The translations under genes were made by a program, and so were the position numbers. From the NCBI GenBank assembly GCA_018663505.1, contig JABJQG010000066.1, positions 1 to 49,067 of the forward strand: 49,067 nt of DNA. Reading direction: 5' to 3'. The notes beneath the pieces are model-generated. The model was given only the letters and a program-made list of their open reading frames with translations, was not told the DNA's origin and searched no databases. The stretch comes from Pseudobdellovibrionaceae bacterium. Lineage in GTDB: Bacteria; Bdellovibrionota; Bdellovibrionia; Bdellovibrionales; UBA1609. Shown here one piece after another: positions 26,082-34,913 of the stretch (within the stretch, counting starts at the first letter, position 1; the number at the start of each line of letters is the position of its first letter).

Positions 26082-26102
26082 AAATTGTATAGAAGTTCGA
26101 CA
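26082..26102 (-). promoter_or_regulatory. Candidate promoter/operator motif of the protease gene
   Basis: Minus strand TGTCGAACTTCTATACAATTT matches 18 of 21 positions of the site at 38735-38755 upstream of another exported-protein gene and more weakly 13125-13145. Nothing else in the flanks is conserved, so a common DNA-binding factor or sigma factor is plausible. Confidence 0.4.
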
Positions 26103-26143
26103 AAAACAAGATAGGTGGGCTCTTCGAACGAGGAGGGTACTGC

Positions 26144-26510
26144 TCATTGCTCTAATTTGGTGTGTTGTACAATTAGATCAATAGAATAGCTTTCATTAAC
26201 TATATCAAGATAGAAGTGATGACCAAAATCAAAGGCAATAGCAGATATTGTCGGCGTACATCATATGTCTTTGTTATTGGCCATTACTAGGGTGATATCA
26301 GTTAAAGCAGAATTATCCCTTAATACTTTAAATCTACTCTTTGAAATATCTATAGTGACAAAAGTTTAACTCTTTCTATATGGGTAATTTTTGAATATAC
26401 CAAACTGTATAACAATTTCTAAATGGTGAAGTCACTAATCCAAAGTCCAGCCTCCACCATAGGCCTGTCAAATTCACAATTAGGATATTAGGTTTGTAGG
26501 AAAAATTGAC
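26144..26510 (-). pseudogene. Decayed leftward gene between the protease and the flagellar operon
   Basis: In one minus-strand frame the translation reads like protein for about 97 codons but has stops at 26366 and 26261. The last 38 codons (ending DLIVQHTKLEQ-stop at 26144) are uninterrupted, with segments such as AIAFDFGHHFYLDIVNE. Further upstream, protein-like stretches (YPNCEFDRPMVEAGLWISD) continue in the same or a neighbouring frame, implying frameshifts. No family was recognised. It accounts for much of the 700-bp gap 25978-26681. Confidence 0.4.
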
Positions 26511-26595
26511 CCTGGTACTTTGTCCAGTAACCGTTCATCTATAAACAGCTTTGTGGTGAAGGCTAATATTTGCCTATGGTCCTGCAATAAAGAAT

Positions 26596-26611
26596 TGGCA
26601 CTGTAGTTGCT
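26596..26611 (+). promoter_or_regulatory. Sigma-54 promoter of the flagellar operon
   Basis: TGGCAC-TGTAG-TTGCT matches the sigma-54 consensus (TGGCAC-N5-TTGCW), with GG and GC separated by 10 bp. Transcription would start near 26622, 60 bp before the fliL start. It implies RpoN plus an enhancer-binding protein drives the export/switch operon. Confidence 0.85.
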
Positions 26612-26681
26612 TTATAAATCTATGAAGGACTGGTCCGTTTATAGGTCTAGTTGAGTTAAGCCAATTTTCAAGGAGGAATAT

Positions 26682-27221
26682 GTGGCAGAAGATAATGCTG
26701 CAGAAAAAGAAGCAGCCGCAGCACCAGCACCAGCGGCCGCACCTGCACAGAAACCAACACTGTTTATAATACTTGCTGTATTTAATATGATTGTTGTAGT
26801 TGGAGTTGGAGCTATGATTTATATGGCTCAACAAAAAGCTGCCAATGAAGAAGGTGTGGAGAGTGTCATTCGTGGTGAACAAGAGGCTCAAAAAGAAGAG
26901 TCAGAAAAAGAAGACTTTATTGGTAAACTCATACCATTAGAGACTTTTCTAGTAAACCTTGCAGGGTCTAGAGGAAGAAAGCTCGCTAAGATAAATATGG
27001 AGCTGGAAGTTAATAATGATGAAGTACAAGGCGAAATTGATAAGTTAAAGCCAAAGATTCGAGACATTATAATTATCATTTTATCATCAAAATCTTATGC
27101 TCAAGTTTCTCAGAAAACAGGAAAAGATGTTTTAAGAGATGAGATTCGTGATCAAGTGAATTTGTTTTTAACTAAAGGGCAAATTAAAAGAGTTTATTTT
27201 ACTGAATTTATTTACCACTAG
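26682..27221 (+). CDS. fliL: Flagellar basal body-associated protein FliL
   Basis: A 179-aa single-pass inner-membrane protein near the stator. It has an Ala/Pro-rich cytoplasmic N-terminus (1-24), a membrane segment (26-48) and a periplasmic FliL domain from about 80 (LIPLETFLVNLAG, KINMELEVNN, RDIIIIILSSKSYAQV). The start is GTG with AAGGAGG 5-6 nt before it. First gene of the flagellar operon, 60 bp downstream of the sigma-54 start. Confidence 0.9.
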   Translation: MAEDNAAEKEAAAAPAPAAAPAQKPTLFIILAVFNMIVVVGVGAMIYMAQQKAANEEGVESVIRGEQEAQKEESEKEDFIGKLIPLETFLVNLAGSRGRKLAKINMELEVNNDEVQGEIDKLKPKIRDIIIIILSSKSYAQVSQKTGKDVLRDEIRDQVNLFLTKGQIKRVYFTEFIYH

Positions 27222-27244
27222 TAGAAATTTAAAGAAGGAAAAGT

Positions 27245-28243
27245 ATGAACCAGGTTTTATCACAAAGTGAAGTTGATGCACTACTGGCAGCGGTCTCAGA
27301 TGGAGATATGGATGAGAGTTCATCAGATTCTGGTGGGAAATCCGGTGGTGGTGCCGAGGAAAAGGTTGTTGTGGCCTATGACCTTACTAGCCAAGACAGA
27401 ATTGTAAGAGGCCGCCTACCACAACTTGATGTGATTTATGAAAAATTTATGCGTGCTTTTCGAGTTTCATTGTCTTCATCTTTAAGGAAAATTGCTACAT
27501 TAAATCATGCAAGTACAGACTTTCTAAAATTTGGAGAGTTTATTAATACATTACCAATGCCGACGTGTATGAGTGTGCTTCGTTTTAATTCATTAAGGGG
27601 GTCAGCCCTTTTTCTTATAGAATCAAAATTAGCCTACGCACTTGTGGATAGTTTTTTTGGCGGAGCCGATCAGCCATACACAAAAATTGAGGGAAAAGAT
27701 TTTACTCCTATAGAGTTACAGATTGTTAAAAAAGTAGTGAACTTAGCTGTTGATGATTTAGAAGACGCTTGGGCCTCTGTGGAAAAAATCGATTGTACTT
27801 TTGTTAGAACAGAGATTAATCCACAATTTGTTGGTATTGTCCCGCCCACAGATATAGTCATAGCTTCTACTTTTGATGTGGAGTTAGAAAATGCAAATGG
27901 AACCATTACAATAGTTGTTCCTTATTCTACCATTGAACCAATTAAGCAAAAGCTATCCACAGGTTTTCAGGTGGAGTCGGATCAAACAGATAAAAAACTA
28001 TGGACAGCAATTATTCAGGATCAACTATTAGAGACAGAAGTGAATTTAAAAGTAGATTTAGGAAATACACATATATCAGTGGAAGATCTAATGAAACTTC
28101 AAGTGGGAGATGTCATCCCATTAAATCAAGATTCAGGTGGGGAATTTGATGTTCAAGTAGAAGGAACTAAAAAGTTTAAAGCCTTTTATGGCGTTCATCA
28201 CGGTACAGTAGCTGTGCAAATAACAAAACAAATTACAAAGTGA
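27245..28243 (+). CDS. fliM: Flagellar motor switch protein FliM
   Basis: A 332-aa C-ring protein. The N-terminal LSQSEVDALLAAV is the CheY-P binding peptide, followed by an acidic/Ser/Gly linker, the CheC-like middle domain (about 45-230) and a C-terminal SpoA domain (about 250-330). Motor reversal and thus chemotaxis are implied. GAAGG precedes the ATG; 23 bp after fliL. Confidence 0.95.
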   Translation: MNQVLSQSEVDALLAAVSDGDMDESSSDSGGKSGGGAEEKVVVAYDLTSQDRIVRGRLPQLDVIYEKFMRAFRVSLSSSLRKIATLNHASTDFLKFGEFINTLPMPTCMSVLRFNSLRGSALFLIESKLAYALVDSFFGGADQPYTKIEGKDFTPIELQIVKKVVNLAVDDLEDAWASVEKIDCTFVRTEINPQFVGIVPPTDIVIASTFDVELENANGTITIVVPYSTIEPIKQKLSTGFQVESDQTDKKLWTAIIQDQLLETEVNLKVDLGNTHISVEDLMKLQVGDVIPLNQDSGGEFDVQVEGTKKFKAFYGVHHGTVAVQITKQITK

Positions 28244-28252
28244 GGATAGAAA

Positions 28253-28651
28253 ATGGCAGATGAGAATTTAGCTGAAAGTTTGGAGCAAGAAGTGGCGGAT
28301 TTAGCTGCAATTGGTGATGAATTAGCTACTGATGGAGGAGATGATAATGGTGATTCTGCTGCAGGTAGTGAACATGATGAAATCAGAGATAGAAATTTAG
28401 ATTTAATTCTAGATATTCCACTTAAGGTTACTGTAGAATTGGGCAGATCAAAAATGATAGTTAGTGAGCTATTAAATCTAGGACAGGGCAGTGTCATTGA
28501 GTTAACGAAACTCGCCGGAGAACCGATGGAAGTTTTGGTCAATGATAAAGTTGTAGCTAAAGGTGAGGCTGTTGTTGTTAACGAAAAATTTGGAGTTCGT
28601 TTAACGGATATTGTATCTCAAGCAGAAAGAGTAGAGCAGCTTAACGAATAA
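28253..28651 (+). CDS. fliN: Flagellar motor switch protein FliN
   Basis: A 132-aa C-ring protein with an acidic N-terminal tail (1-45) and the conserved SpoA domain (LILDIPLKVTVELGRSKMIV...GSVIELTKLAGEPMEVLVND...FGVRLTDI). It starts 9 bp after fliM. Confidence 0.95.
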   Translation: MADENLAESLEQEVADLAAIGDELATDGGDDNGDSAAGSEHDEIRDRNLDLILDIPLKVTVELGRSKMIVSELLNLGQGSVIELTKLAGEPMEVLVNDKVVAKGEAVVVNEKFGVRLTDIVSQAERVEQLNE

Positions 28652-28699
28652 AATTTTAATTGATAAAGGATTTGTCAATTAAGCTTCAAGGAGGAAGCA

Positions 28700-29911
28700 T
28701 TGAAACACTTAGTATTATTAATGTGTGCCATATTAAACTTTTCATACCTGTCGGCTAATATTTTAAAAAATATTAGTGTTGCTGATGAGAATAAGAGTTT
28801 TAAAGTTATTTATGAGTTTGATTCCAATGTAGATGCTAAAAATATTAACGTAGAATATATCAATCAAACAATACAGCTTAACTTGCAGAATGCTGAGTTT
28901 AAAAATGGGAAATCCAATATTAAGATTGGAAGATCTGATGTTAAATCTCTATATACATATCAGAACAAGAAGGATTTGTTAAGATCAAGAATCATTTATA
29001 ATAAACCTTTTAAAGCCAACGACTTTGAAGGTTATGTTGATATAAAAGTAGATGGTCGATTTGTAGAGCTTACTGTATTAGACCCGAAAATTGATTTGCC
29101 GGTAGTGTTGCCAGAAAAAGTTGTAACCTTAAAAGTAGAGCCTTCCGACATTAGCAAAATTGATGATAAAGTGCTCACTTTAGAAAAAAATCAGACAACA
29201 AAATCATTAGAAGACGAAGCTCTAAAAATTATAAATGATGAATTCAAAATTACGAGAACAAATAAGGATAAGGTAGATTCGGATAAAGTTGTTAATACAA
29301 AAGTTGTAGACAATAAAAAAAATAAAAATGCTTTGTCTTCAGCCTTAGGACTGAAAAATATTAATAATTTAAATGAAAATGAAATCCCAGTTTTTGGTAA
29401 AGCAAAAGAGAAAACATCATCAACAAATAGTGTGTATTCACGTATCTTTATCAGTCTAGGGGTGCTTTTAGCATTTGCTTTAGGTATGGTAGTTTATTCG
29501 AAAAAGATGCTGAATAAAAAAAGAACTCAATCTGACACCACTAAAATCAAGGTATTAACACAGCACTATCTAGGGCCAAAAAAATCACTCACAATGGTGA
29601 GTGTGGCTGGGGAAACAATGTTGTTGGGAGTTACTGATCAAAATATAAACTTTATTAAATCTATTTCACTCATTGATGATGAGTATGCATCAGATATGCC
29701 CAAAAATTTTAAATCAGAAATGGAGCAAGAGTTAAATCAAAAATTAGAAGCAGTGGTCGATCGAAATATGGTTCAAAGATCACCTGTAGAAAGCGTCTCA
29801 ATCAATAACACTGAACGAAATCAATTTTCAGAAGATATGGATGAAGAATTTTCAGTAAGTAAAATTGCAAATTTAGTAAGTTCTAAGCTTAAAAATATGA
29901 GGCAGATTTAA
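28700..29911 (+). CDS. fliO: FliO-like flagellar export protein with large periplasmic domain
   Basis: A 403-aa protein in the fliO position, much longer than typical FliO (100-140 aa). Residues 1-19 look like a signal peptide; 20-128 form a beta-rich domain (KNISVADENKSFKVIYEFDS) resembling AMIN-type periplasmic modules. A charged linker (about 140-245) precedes a membrane segment (248-267), then the FliO core (KIKVLTQHYLGPKKSLTMVSVAGETMLLGV, 282-311) and a C-terminal tail. The start is TTG, 5 nt after AAGGAGG. Its stop overlaps the fliP ATG (TAATG). FliO helps assemble the FliP ring. Confidence 0.8.
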   Translation: MKHLVLLMCAILNFSYLSANILKNISVADENKSFKVIYEFDSNVDAKNINVEYINQTIQLNLQNAEFKNGKSNIKIGRSDVKSLYTYQNKKDLLRSRIIYNKPFKANDFEGYVDIKVDGRFVELTVLDPKIDLPVVLPEKVVTLKVEPSDISKIDDKVLTLEKNQTTKSLEDEALKIINDEFKITRTNKDKVDSDKVVNTKVVDNKKNKNALSSALGLKNINNLNENEIPVFGKAKEKTSSTNSVYSRIFISLGVLLAFALGMVVYSKKMLNKKRTQSDTTKIKVLTQHYLGPKKSLTMVSVAGETMLLGVTDQNINFIKSISLIDDEYASDMPKNFKSEMEQELNQKLEAVVDRNMVQRSPVESVSINNTERNQFSEDMDEEFSVSKIANLVSSKLKNMRQI

Positions 29912-30669
29912 TGAATAAGAAAAATATTATTTTTTCATCATTTATACTACTTATGATTTCTTTATTTAGCTTGGATTTATTCGCCCAAGTGACACTTCCA
30001 AGTATAAATATGGGTTTAAAATCCACAGAAGACCCAAAAGAAATTGTTAGTGCAATTAAAATAATAATGGCTCTTACTGTTTTTACTTTAGCACCGGGTA
30101 TTCTTATTTTAATGACTTCGTTTACACGAATTATAATTGTTTTATCATTTGTTAGACAGGCACTGGGAACACAACAAATGCCTCCGAACCAGCTATTAGT
30201 TGGACTTGCTTTGTTTATTACCTTGTTTATTATGTCACCATTTTTTACAAAGGTGAATACCGATGCTTTGCAACCATTTTTAAATGGAAAAATATCACAA
30301 GATCTAGCTTTTGAACGTGGAATGGCACCTATGAGAAAGTTTATGTTTAATCAGACTCGACAGTCGGATTTACAGCTGTTCTTAAACTTATCTAATTCAC
30401 CACAACCAAAAACAAGAGCCGATGTGAGTTCTATGACATTGATACCTGCATTTGTTATTTCTGAACTAAAAACAGCATTTCAAATTGGATTTATTATTTA
30501 TCTGCCATTTTTAGTTATTGATATGGTTTCAGCCAGTGTTCTTATGGCTATGGGTATGATGATGTTACCACCAGTGATTATTTCTCTACCATTTAAAATT
30601 ATGCTTTTTGTTTTTGTGGATGGTTGGGCATTACTTGTAGGATCATTGGTCAAGAGTTTTGGATTATAA
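29911..30669 (+). CDS. fliP: Flagellar export gate protein FliP
   Basis: A 252-aa protein with a cleavable N-terminal signal (LLMISLFSLDLFAQ) and four membrane segments. Signature LAPGILILMTSFTRIIIVLSFVRQALGTQQMPPNQ is diagnostic. It is the main subunit of the type III export gate. The ATG overlaps the fliO stop. Confidence 0.96.
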   Translation: MNKKNIIFSSFILLMISLFSLDLFAQVTLPSINMGLKSTEDPKEIVSAIKIIMALTVFTLAPGILILMTSFTRIIIVLSFVRQALGTQQMPPNQLLVGLALFITLFIMSPFFTKVNTDALQPFLNGKISQDLAFERGMAPMRKFMFNQTRQSDLQLFLNLSNSPQPKTRADVSSMTLIPAFVISELKTAFQIGFIIYLPFLVIDMVSASVLMAMGMMMLPPVIISLPFKIMLFVFVDGWALLVGSLVKSFGL

Positions 30670-30682
30670 AAAGGATTAAGTT

Positions 30683-30955
30683 GTGAATGAGGCAGTAATT
30701 ATTGAGTTGGGAAAAAGTGCCATTGAAACTACGGCAATGTTGGCTGCACCGATGTTAGTAGGGGCCCTAGTTGTTGGTTTAATAATAAGTGTTATGCAGG
30801 CCATTACTCAAATCAATGAAGCCACATTAACCTTTATACCAAAGATGTTAATTGTAGGAATCATTTTTGTTGTTGCAGCACCATGGATGTTAGATCTAAT
30901 CAGCAATTACGCCATTCAATTATTTGAAAATATACCTTTGTATGTGAGGAACTAG
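30683..30955 (+). CDS. fliQ: Flagellar export gate protein FliQ
   Basis: A 90-aa protein with two membrane hairpin helices (MLAAPMLVGALVVGLIISVMQAITQINE...KMLIVGIIFVVAAPWMLDLI), part of the FliPQR gate. The start is GTG with AAGGATT upstream. Its TAG stop overlaps the GTG of fliR by one base. Confidence 0.95.
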   Translation: MNEAVIIELGKSAIETTAMLAAPMLVGALVVGLIISVMQAITQINEATLTFIPKMLIVGIIFVVAAPWMLDLISNYAIQLFENIPLYVRN

Positions 30956-31734
30956 TGAGCCAGTATTTTAATTTTAACTATTCTGAAATATTAGCTGCAT
31001 TTTTAGTGCTCATGCGTATTTCTGCATTTATAGTTTCATGGCCATTATTTGGGGAGAACAATGTACCTCGGCCTATTAAAATTTTCTTTGCTTTGTTGCT
31101 AACCATCATGCTGTTCCCGGTAGTACCCCGAGAAAATATAGCATTTTCAATGGGCACATATGAAATATTCTTTCGAGTTTTTAAAGAGGTATTGATTGGT
31201 CTTAGCTTAGGATTTCTTTCTCGTATGTTTTTTTACATCATGAGTATTGCTGGACAAATAATATCAGTAAGTATGGGACTTTCTGGAGCTCAGCTGATGA
31301 ACCCTGCCACAGGGGCAAGATCTACACCCATGAGTCAACTTCAGGTTATGTTAGCATCTTTATTTTTCCTGGCAATTCATGGTCACCATATGCTTTTGAT
31401 TGCGCTCACCGAGAGTTTTAAAATTATCAAGATATCAGAACTATATATTAGCTTTGAAGCCTTTGGTACATTTGGAGTTCTTGTCCAAAGAATAACTCTT
31501 ATAGGTGTGCAGCTTTCAGCTCCAGTTTTAATTTCAATTTTGATTATGAATGTGGTTATGGCTATTATCGGTCGAGCCGTACCTCAAATCAATGTTTTGA
31601 TTACAAGTTTACCAGTAAATATTTTAGTTGGTTTAATGGTTGTTTTGATTTCAATTCCTATGATTGTAGGGAAGATGCCCGTAATTTTGGATGAAACAAC
31701 TGTGAATATGATGAAACTTTTAAAAAGTTATTAA
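30955..31734 (+). CDS. fliR: Flagellar export gate protein FliR
   Basis: A 259-aa membrane protein with about six helices and the conserved FSMGLSGAQLMNP-like segment (SVSMGLSGAQLMNPATGARSTP). It completes the FliPQR gate. GTG start overlapping the fliQ stop (TAGTG). Confidence 0.95.
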   Translation: MSQYFNFNYSEILAAFLVLMRISAFIVSWPLFGENNVPRPIKIFFALLLTIMLFPVVPRENIAFSMGTYEIFFRVFKEVLIGLSLGFLSRMFFYIMSIAGQIISVSMGLSGAQLMNPATGARSTPMSQLQVMLASLFFLAIHGHHMLLIALTESFKIIKISELYISFEAFGTFGVLVQRITLIGVQLSAPVLISILIMNVVMAIIGRAVPQINVLITSLPVNILVGLMVVLISIPMIVGKMPVILDETTVNMMKLLKSY

Positions 31735-31754
31735 GAAAGAGAGTGAAAAAGTAA

Positions 31755-32819
31755 ATGGCTGACGATCAAGGTGAAAAAACAGAAGAACCCACCCAACAAC
31801 GAAGAGATGATTTTCGTAAAAGGGGACAGGTCACTCAAACAAAAGAGTTGGCCACTGTATTTTTATTATTTGGATCAGCTCTTGCTATGATGGCACTAGG
31901 CCGGTATTTCCTCCATAACATGATAGAGTTATTTTCATTTACATTTTCCGATTTTGTAGCTCAAGTTGCCAGAGGGGAAAATATGGCAACCATTTTTAGT
32001 TATATGCTAGAAATGACTTTTAAGTTAGTAGCCCCATTATTTGGATTATTCTGGGTACTTGCCTTCGCTTCTAATACTGTACAAGTTGGATTTTTAATTA
32101 ATGAAGAAGCTTTACAGTTTAAAATTGAAAAACTAAATCCCTTAGAAGGATTAAAAAGACTATTTAGTGCAAGATCGGTTGTTGAAGGGATTAAGGCCGT
32201 TTTAAAAGTTTCGGTTGTTATTGCTATTGTATATTTAATTATTAAAAGTGAGATTCATGTTATTTCAGCTTTAGTTGATTTTTCTATTCCTCAATTAATG
32301 ACATATGTGAGTGAGCTAACCATAAAACTGATATTTGGTGTTGGTTTGTTTATGACAGCACTTGCTGGATTTGATTATTTCTTTCAACGCTTTGATTTAG
32401 AAAAAAAAATGAGAATGACTAAGCAAGAAGTTAAAGAGGAGATGAAATCTCGTGAGGGAGACCCTTTAATTAAGTCCCGTATTCGTCGTGTGCAAAGGGA
32501 AATGGCTAATAAAAGGATGATGGAAGATGTGCCAAAGGCAGACGTTATAATTACAAATCCAACTCATATAGCTGTGGCAATTAAATATGATAGCACAGAT
32601 GTAGCTCCTACACTTGTCGCAAAAGGCGCTGAGCTTATTGCAGAGAATATTAAGAAAGTGGCTAAGGAACACAACATTCCAATAATAGAAAATAAACCCT
32701 TAGCTCGAACTATTTATAAAACACTAAAAATAGGTCAAGCCATTCCCCGTGAGTTATATACGGCTGTGGCAGAAGTATTATCATTTATCTTTAAGTTGAA
32801 AAGAAAGAGGAATCAATAG
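31755..32819 (+). CDS. flhB: Flagellar export switch protein FlhB
   Basis: A 354-aa protein with an N-terminal GEKTEEPTQQRRDDFRKRGQV signature, four membrane helices and a cytoplasmic domain with the self-cleaving NPTH motif (VIITNPTHIAVAIKYD, about residue 266). Cleavage there switches export from rod/hook to filament proteins. Its stop abuts the flhA start (TAGATG). Confidence 0.96.
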   Translation: MADDQGEKTEEPTQQRRDDFRKRGQVTQTKELATVFLLFGSALAMMALGRYFLHNMIELFSFTFSDFVAQVARGENMATIFSYMLEMTFKLVAPLFGLFWVLAFASNTVQVGFLINEEALQFKIEKLNPLEGLKRLFSARSVVEGIKAVLKVSVVIAIVYLIIKSEIHVISALVDFSIPQLMTYVSELTIKLIFGVGLFMTALAGFDYFFQRFDLEKKMRMTKQEVKEEMKSREGDPLIKSRIRRVQREMANKRMMEDVPKADVIITNPTHIAVAIKYDSTDVAPTLVAKGAELIAENIKKVAKEHNIPIIENKPLARTIYKTLKIGQAIPRELYTAVAEVLSFIFKLKRKRNQ

Positions 32820-34913
32820 ATGGACGGTATATTCGAATTTTTAAAACGTCATGATAAATACGCCAAAAATGTAGATATGCTAGTGGCTTTGGCCCTTATA
32901 TTTACTTTGGCTTTGATGATTCTTCCATTGCCAACAATAGTTATGGATTTTGCTTTAGCTATGTCTATCTCCTCGGCTCTACTTATTTTACTAGTAGCAA
33001 TTTACACAGAGAAGTCCTTAGATTTTTCCGTATTTCCATCTTTACTACTAATGACTACACTGTTTCGTCTTTCTCTAAACGTGGCTTCAACGAGATTAAT
33101 TTTATCTGAAGGGCATAATGGAGAAGGTTCCGTTGGACAAGTTATCTCAGCCTTTGGACATTTTATTGTGGGAAATAATTATGTGATTGGTTTAATCGTG
33201 TTCATAATTTTAGTAATTATCAACTTTGTTGTTATTACCAAGGGTTCTGGTCGAGTTGCAGAGGTTGCAGCCAGATTTACCTTAGATGCCATGCCAGGTA
33301 AACAAATGTCCATAGATGCAGATTTAAATTCTGGTATTATAACAGAAAAAGAAGCTAGAACTCGTCGTAAAGAAATCGAAGAAGAAGCTGATTTTTATGG
33401 GTCTATGGACGGTGCCAGTAAATTTGTGCGTGGAGATGCTATTGCTGGAATTATTATTACCGTAGTTAATATCGTGGGAGGACTTCTAGTTGGTGTACTG
33501 CAAAAAGATTTAGATATTGCAACTGCAGCTCAAAATTACACAATGTTGACCATAGGGGATGGTTTAGTTTCTCAAATTCCAGCATTAATTATATCCACTG
33601 CGGCTGGTATTGTTGTCACTCGAAGTTCTAATAAAAATATGTCTAAGGCTTTGGTTGGACAGCTTTTAATTAAGCCAAAGGCTTTGTATGTATTGTCAGC
33701 CATAATGTTTTTATTCGGTATGGTCCCGGGATTACCCTTTATGGTTTTTGGTCTCATTGGATCTGTAGTGGCAACACTAGCTTGGTTTGTTACAAAAAAT
33801 GAAGAAGATAAAGTGACTAAGAAGCGACAAAACGAAGAAGAGGAGCTAAGAAAACCACAAAAAGAAAGTATTGAGAATATGTTGCCCTTGGATGTTGTAG
33901 AGCTTGAGGTTGGTTATGGTCTAATCAACATTGTGGAATCTAATGAGCCTGGAGATTTATTAGAAAGAATAGTGAGTATTCGAAAGCAATTTGCTATGGA
34001 TTTAGGGATTATTGTTCCAAGTATCCATTTAAGAGATAATTTACAGTTAGAGCCTGGTGAGTATCGTATTATGGTAAAGGGTAACAAGGTTGCGGGTGGA
34101 TTTCTAAGAACAGACTGTATGTTAGCCATGGACCCTGGAAATGTAATTCAAAATATTGATGGAATTCCAACTACTGAACCGGCATTTGGATTGGACGCCC
34201 TATGGATAGGGGCTTCCTCTAGGGAAGATGCAGAACTTGCAGGCTACACAGTTGTTGATCTCCCTACTGTTATGGCCACACACTTAACTGAAGTAGTTAG
34301 AACTCATGCGCACGAGTTGGTTGGACGTCAAGAAGCAGATACACTTATTGAAAACTTTAAAAAACAATATCCAAAAGTAGTAGATGAAGTTATTCCAGAC
34401 AAAGTTCCCTTTGGAGTTGTGGTTAAAGTCTTACAAAATCTTTTAAAAGAGCAAGTTTCCATTAGGGATTTACTAACAATTTTTGAAAGTCTTGCTGATG
34501 AGTCTTATAAGAGCAAAGATCCAGAAATTCTAACAGAAGCAGCACGTAAATCACTCGCTCGTGGAATTACTAGTAAGTATATGTCTGATGAAGGTCAGGT
34601 GAACGTTCTTAATCTCTCTGCAAATGTGGAAGAAGCGGTTTCCAATGGTTTGTTACAAACTGAGCAAGGTGTGCAATTAGTTATGGACCCACAAGTGGCG
34701 CAGCAAATTATTACGGATATTTCTGATAAAATTCAGTCTAATCCAGCTATTGCTGCACAGCCGTTACTGCTAACAAGCCCCACTTCTCGGCGTCATTTAT
34801 TTAAGTTAATTAATAGATTTATTCCTCAGCTGGTAATTTTATCTCATAGTGAGTTATCCGCTGAAGCACAAGTTAATTCTGTAGGTATTGTGGAGGTTGC
34901 AAATGCAAGTTAA
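32820..34913 (+). CDS. flhA: Flagellar export apparatus protein FlhA
   Basis: A 697-aa protein with about eight membrane helices in residues 1-320, the FHIPEP-family loop (KGSGRVAEVAARFTLDAMPGKQMSIDADLNSG) and a C-terminal cytoplasmic domain (about 350-697) that docks export chaperones. Length and motifs are normal. It overlaps the flhF start by 11 bp. Confidence 0.97.
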   Translation: MDGIFEFLKRHDKYAKNVDMLVALALIFTLALMILPLPTIVMDFALAMSISSALLILLVAIYTEKSLDFSVFPSLLLMTTLFRLSLNVASTRLILSEGHNGEGSVGQVISAFGHFIVGNNYVIGLIVFIILVIINFVVITKGSGRVAEVAARFTLDAMPGKQMSIDADLNSGIITEKEARTRRKEIEEEADFYGSMDGASKFVRGDAIAGIIITVVNIVGGLLVGVLQKDLDIATAAQNYTMLTIGDGLVSQIPALIISTAAGIVVTRSSNKNMSKALVGQLLIKPKALYVLSAIMFLFGMVPGLPFMVFGLIGSVVATLAWFVTKNEEDKVTKKRQNEEEELRKPQKESIENMLPLDVVELEVGYGLINIVESNEPGDLLERIVSIRKQFAMDLGIIVPSIHLRDNLQLEPGEYRIMVKGNKVAGGFLRTDCMLAMDPGNVIQNIDGIPTTEPAFGLDALWIGASSREDAELAGYTVVDLPTVMATHLTEVVRTHAHELVGRQEADTLIENFKKQYPKVVDEVIPDKVPFGVVVKVLQNLLKEQVSIRDLLTIFESLADESYKSKDPEILTEAARKSLARGITSKYMSDEGQVNVLNLSANVEEAVSNGLLQTEQGVQLVMDPQVAQQIITDISDKIQSNPAIAAQPLLLTSPTSRRHLFKLINRFIPQLVILSHSELSAEAQVNSVGIVEVANAS

